Positions 62,411 to 64,000 of a DNA stretch of 64,000 bases are shown one piece after another. Source of the DNA: Seonamhaeicola sp. S2-3 (lineage in GTDB: Bacteria > Bacteroidota > Bacteroidia > Flavobacteriales > Flavobacteriaceae); assembly GCF_001971785.1 (NCBI RefSeq), contig NZ_CP019389.1, positions 2,739,001-2,803,000 of the forward strand. Reading direction: 5' to 3'. Below the pieces are notes generated by a model, which saw only the letters and a program-made list of their open reading frames with translations, ran no database searches and was not told where the DNA came from. The stretch's first letter is position 1; each line of letters begins with the position of its first letter. A program made the position numbers and the translations under genes.

Positions 62411-63994
62411 ATGAAAAACTTACTTCTGTGTATTTCTTTTTTAATACTTACAACGTCATGCGTAAGTGTAAAGAGGTATAATGAACAAATTACAAATTTA
62501 CACCCTGTTGAAGATTTACAAAAAGATGTAGATAAACTATATAATCAACTTAAAAAAAATCATCCCAGATTATACCAATACACACCAAAGGAAACTCTAG
62601 ATTTTAAATTTGATAGTTTAAAAAAATCTATAAAAACTCCTATGGACTCTAGAGTATTTTATAAAAAATTAGCACCTGTAGTTGCTAATGTTAGGCAAGG
62701 GCATATAGCTGTTAGTTCTGCTTCTAAACAATTTAACAAACAAGAACGAAAAGAATTAAAGAAAAAGAAATTTGAGTTTTACGATTTAGATTTTGAATAT
62801 TTAGAAGGCAAGCTTTGGGTAAAAGCTAACAGAGGAAAAGACTCTTTATTGGTAGGTAGTGAAGTAGTTAGTATTAATGATGAACCTGCAAAAAAACTTG
62901 TAGAAACTTATAAAACACGTTTTTCATCAGATGGTTATAATACCACTTTATATAACCGGTATGTTAGCAAAGGGTTTGCTTATTATTACTATAAAGACAA
63001 AGGTTATTTAGATAGTTTAAAGGTTACTTTTAAAAACAAAGATTCTTTATTTACTAAGATTTTAAAACGAATTCTGAAAAAAGAAAAGACCCATGAAAAA
63101 CTAGCCGATTCTTTAAAAAATATTAAACCTCCAAAACCATCAAAAGAAGAAAAAAAAGAAAAAAGACGTCTTGCCAAAAAACGTAAAAAAGATAATAGAA
63201 AATATGGTTACATAAGTAAAAGGAAGCAATATACTAGGAATTTTAATTTTATAGGAAAAGATAGTTCTGTGGCCTACATGAAAATTAGAAGTTTCACTAA
63301 TGGTAACTATAAAAAGTTTTATAAAGAAAGCTTTAAAAAAATGGATTCATTAAAAACAAAATATTTTATTTTAGATTTACGTGATAATGGTGGTGGACGC
63401 ATTGCAGAAATTGAAAAACTATATTCATATTTAACCGATAGAGAATATCAATTTATTTTAGAAAGCGAAGTAACTAACAGAACGCCGTTTTTTAAATACT
63501 TAATGAGTAATACTACACCAAACGGTTTAAAAGTTGCTACAGGCCTTTTATCTCCCATAATATTAGTACATAACTTATTACATACAAAAAAGAAAGATGG
63601 TAAATTATATTACAAATTTGGCGAATCTAAAATTAAAAAACCAAATCCGTTAAACTACAAAGGTAAAATGTACGTGCTTATAAATGGTAATTCTTTTTCG
63701 GCATCATCATTACTTTCAACTCATTTAAAAGCAACAAAGAGAGCTGTTTTTGTAGGAGAAGAAACAGGAGGAGCTTATAACGGAACGGTTGCTGGCATTT
63801 ATAAGTTATACAGGTTGCCAACATCTAAATTAAAAGTAAGAATGGGGTTAATGCAAATTGAAGCACCCCAAAAACAAACACCCGATGGTTACGGGGTTAA
63901 ACCAGATGTAGAAATTCTGCCAACGGTTAAAGATTTTCAGTCACATTCAGACCCTCAATTAAATTGGATTTTAAAAGATATAGAGAAATTCTAA
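62411..63994 (+). CDS. S41-family peptidase-like lipoprotein
   Basis: 527 aa. Lipoprotein signal with lipobox TTSC (Cys about 17). A long N-terminal helical region (about 25-110) is followed by a PDZ-like segment (about 140-190, GSEVVSINDEPAKKLVE), a charged Lys-rich insert (about 210-275) and a tail-specific protease core (about 285-515), with the putative nucleophile Ser in NGNSFSASSLLSTHL (about 430) and VGEETGGAYNG. The catalytic Lys loop of CtpA (SFGKG) is not seen, so it belongs to the tricorn/IRBP-like branch or is non-catalytic. It is located at the outer membrane or periplasm. Confidence 0.85.
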   Translation: MKNLLLCISFLILTTSCVSVKRYNEQITNLHPVEDLQKDVDKLYNQLKKNHPRLYQYTPKETLDFKFDSLKKSIKTPMDSRVFYKKLAPVVANVRQGHIAVSSASKQFNKQERKELKKKKFEFYDLDFEYLEGKLWVKANRGKDSLLVGSEVVSINDEPAKKLVETYKTRFSSDGYNTTLYNRYVSKGFAYYYYKDKGYLDSLKVTFKNKDSLFTKILKRILKKEKTHEKLADSLKNIKPPKPSKEEKKEKRRLAKKRKKDNRKYGYISKRKQYTRNFNFIGKDSSVAYMKIRSFTNGNYKKFYKESFKKMDSLKTKYFILDLRDNGGGRIAEIEKLYSYLTDREYQFILESEVTNRTPFFKYLMSNTTPNGLKVATGLLSPIILVHNLLHTKKKDGKLYYKFGESKIKKPNPLNYKGKMYVLINGNSFSASSLLSTHLKATKRAVFVGEETGGAYNGTVAGIYKLYRLPTSKLKVRMGLMQIEAPQKQTPDGYGVKPDVEILPTVKDFQSHSDPQLNWILKDIEKF

Positions 63995-64000
63995 TATTTT

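Overview
The window is a stretch of an AT-rich chromosome from the phylum Bacteroidota, most likely a marine-type member of the Flavobacteriaceae. The evidence is a type IX secretion protein of the PorT/SprT family, a TamL-type lipoprotein barrel, a long NusB, PUR-alpha-like DUF3276, many promoters with the Bacteroidota -7 element TAnnTTTG, and an almost complete lack of Shine-Dalgarno sequences. No rRNA, tRNA or CRISPR array was seen.

Layout. Positions 1-7449 hold housekeeping genes (primary sigma factor, membrane glycosyltransferase, pnp, rpsO, a PAS histidine kinase, accD). An IS1182-type element (about 7669-9360) separates accD from fbaA. Next come tamL, an rRNA/tRNA methyltransferase, porT, menG/ubiE, trkA-trkH, a structured intergenic element, an aminotransferase, a desaturase, rsmG and a TPR protein. 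An IS3-family element (23423-24732, TSD TTA) lies between a coiled-coil protein gene and its terminator. It is followed by a Nif3-like protein, lpxK, a hybrid kinase, lipA-gap, an ECF sigma factor with a glycosyltransferase, and an aquaporin gene cut in two by an ISAon1/ISL3-like element (34388-35846, 8-bp TSD). Then come an ECF sigma/anti-sigma pair, murB, an aminotransferase gene with a one-base frameshift, an aspartyl protease with PDZ domain, DUF3276, an ABC exporter and nusB-DUF1573-yajC.

The accessory highlight is 45703-53285: a LytS/LytTR two-component system, an EF-hand protein, a tiny membrane protein, a dicluster ferredoxin, a ferric-reductase-like membrane cytochrome, a Tat-type exported flavoprotein, a CotH-like kinase lipoprotein and a second EF-hand protein. 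Three transcription units in this locus are preceded by direct repeats of the consensus TTyACAGAAAA spaced exactly 21 bp apart. That is the geometry expected for LytTR-domain operators, so the locus looks like one regulon controlled by the adjacent response regulator. Several of its proteins also carry Gly/Pro- or Met/Pro-rich low-complexity segments. Its function is unknown; a Ca2+-linked envelope redox and phosphorylation module is a hypothesis.

The right end (53319-63994) has a GNAT enzyme, miaA with a K+ channel gene, an exonuclease/GIY-YIG protein that seems to start at ATT beside a heptamer microsatellite, a YggS-hydroxybutyryl-CoA dehydrogenase-oxidoreductase operon, pcm, a PNPOx-like protein, smpB and an S41 peptidase-like lipoprotein. 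Heptamer repeats abut the stop codons of two genes here.
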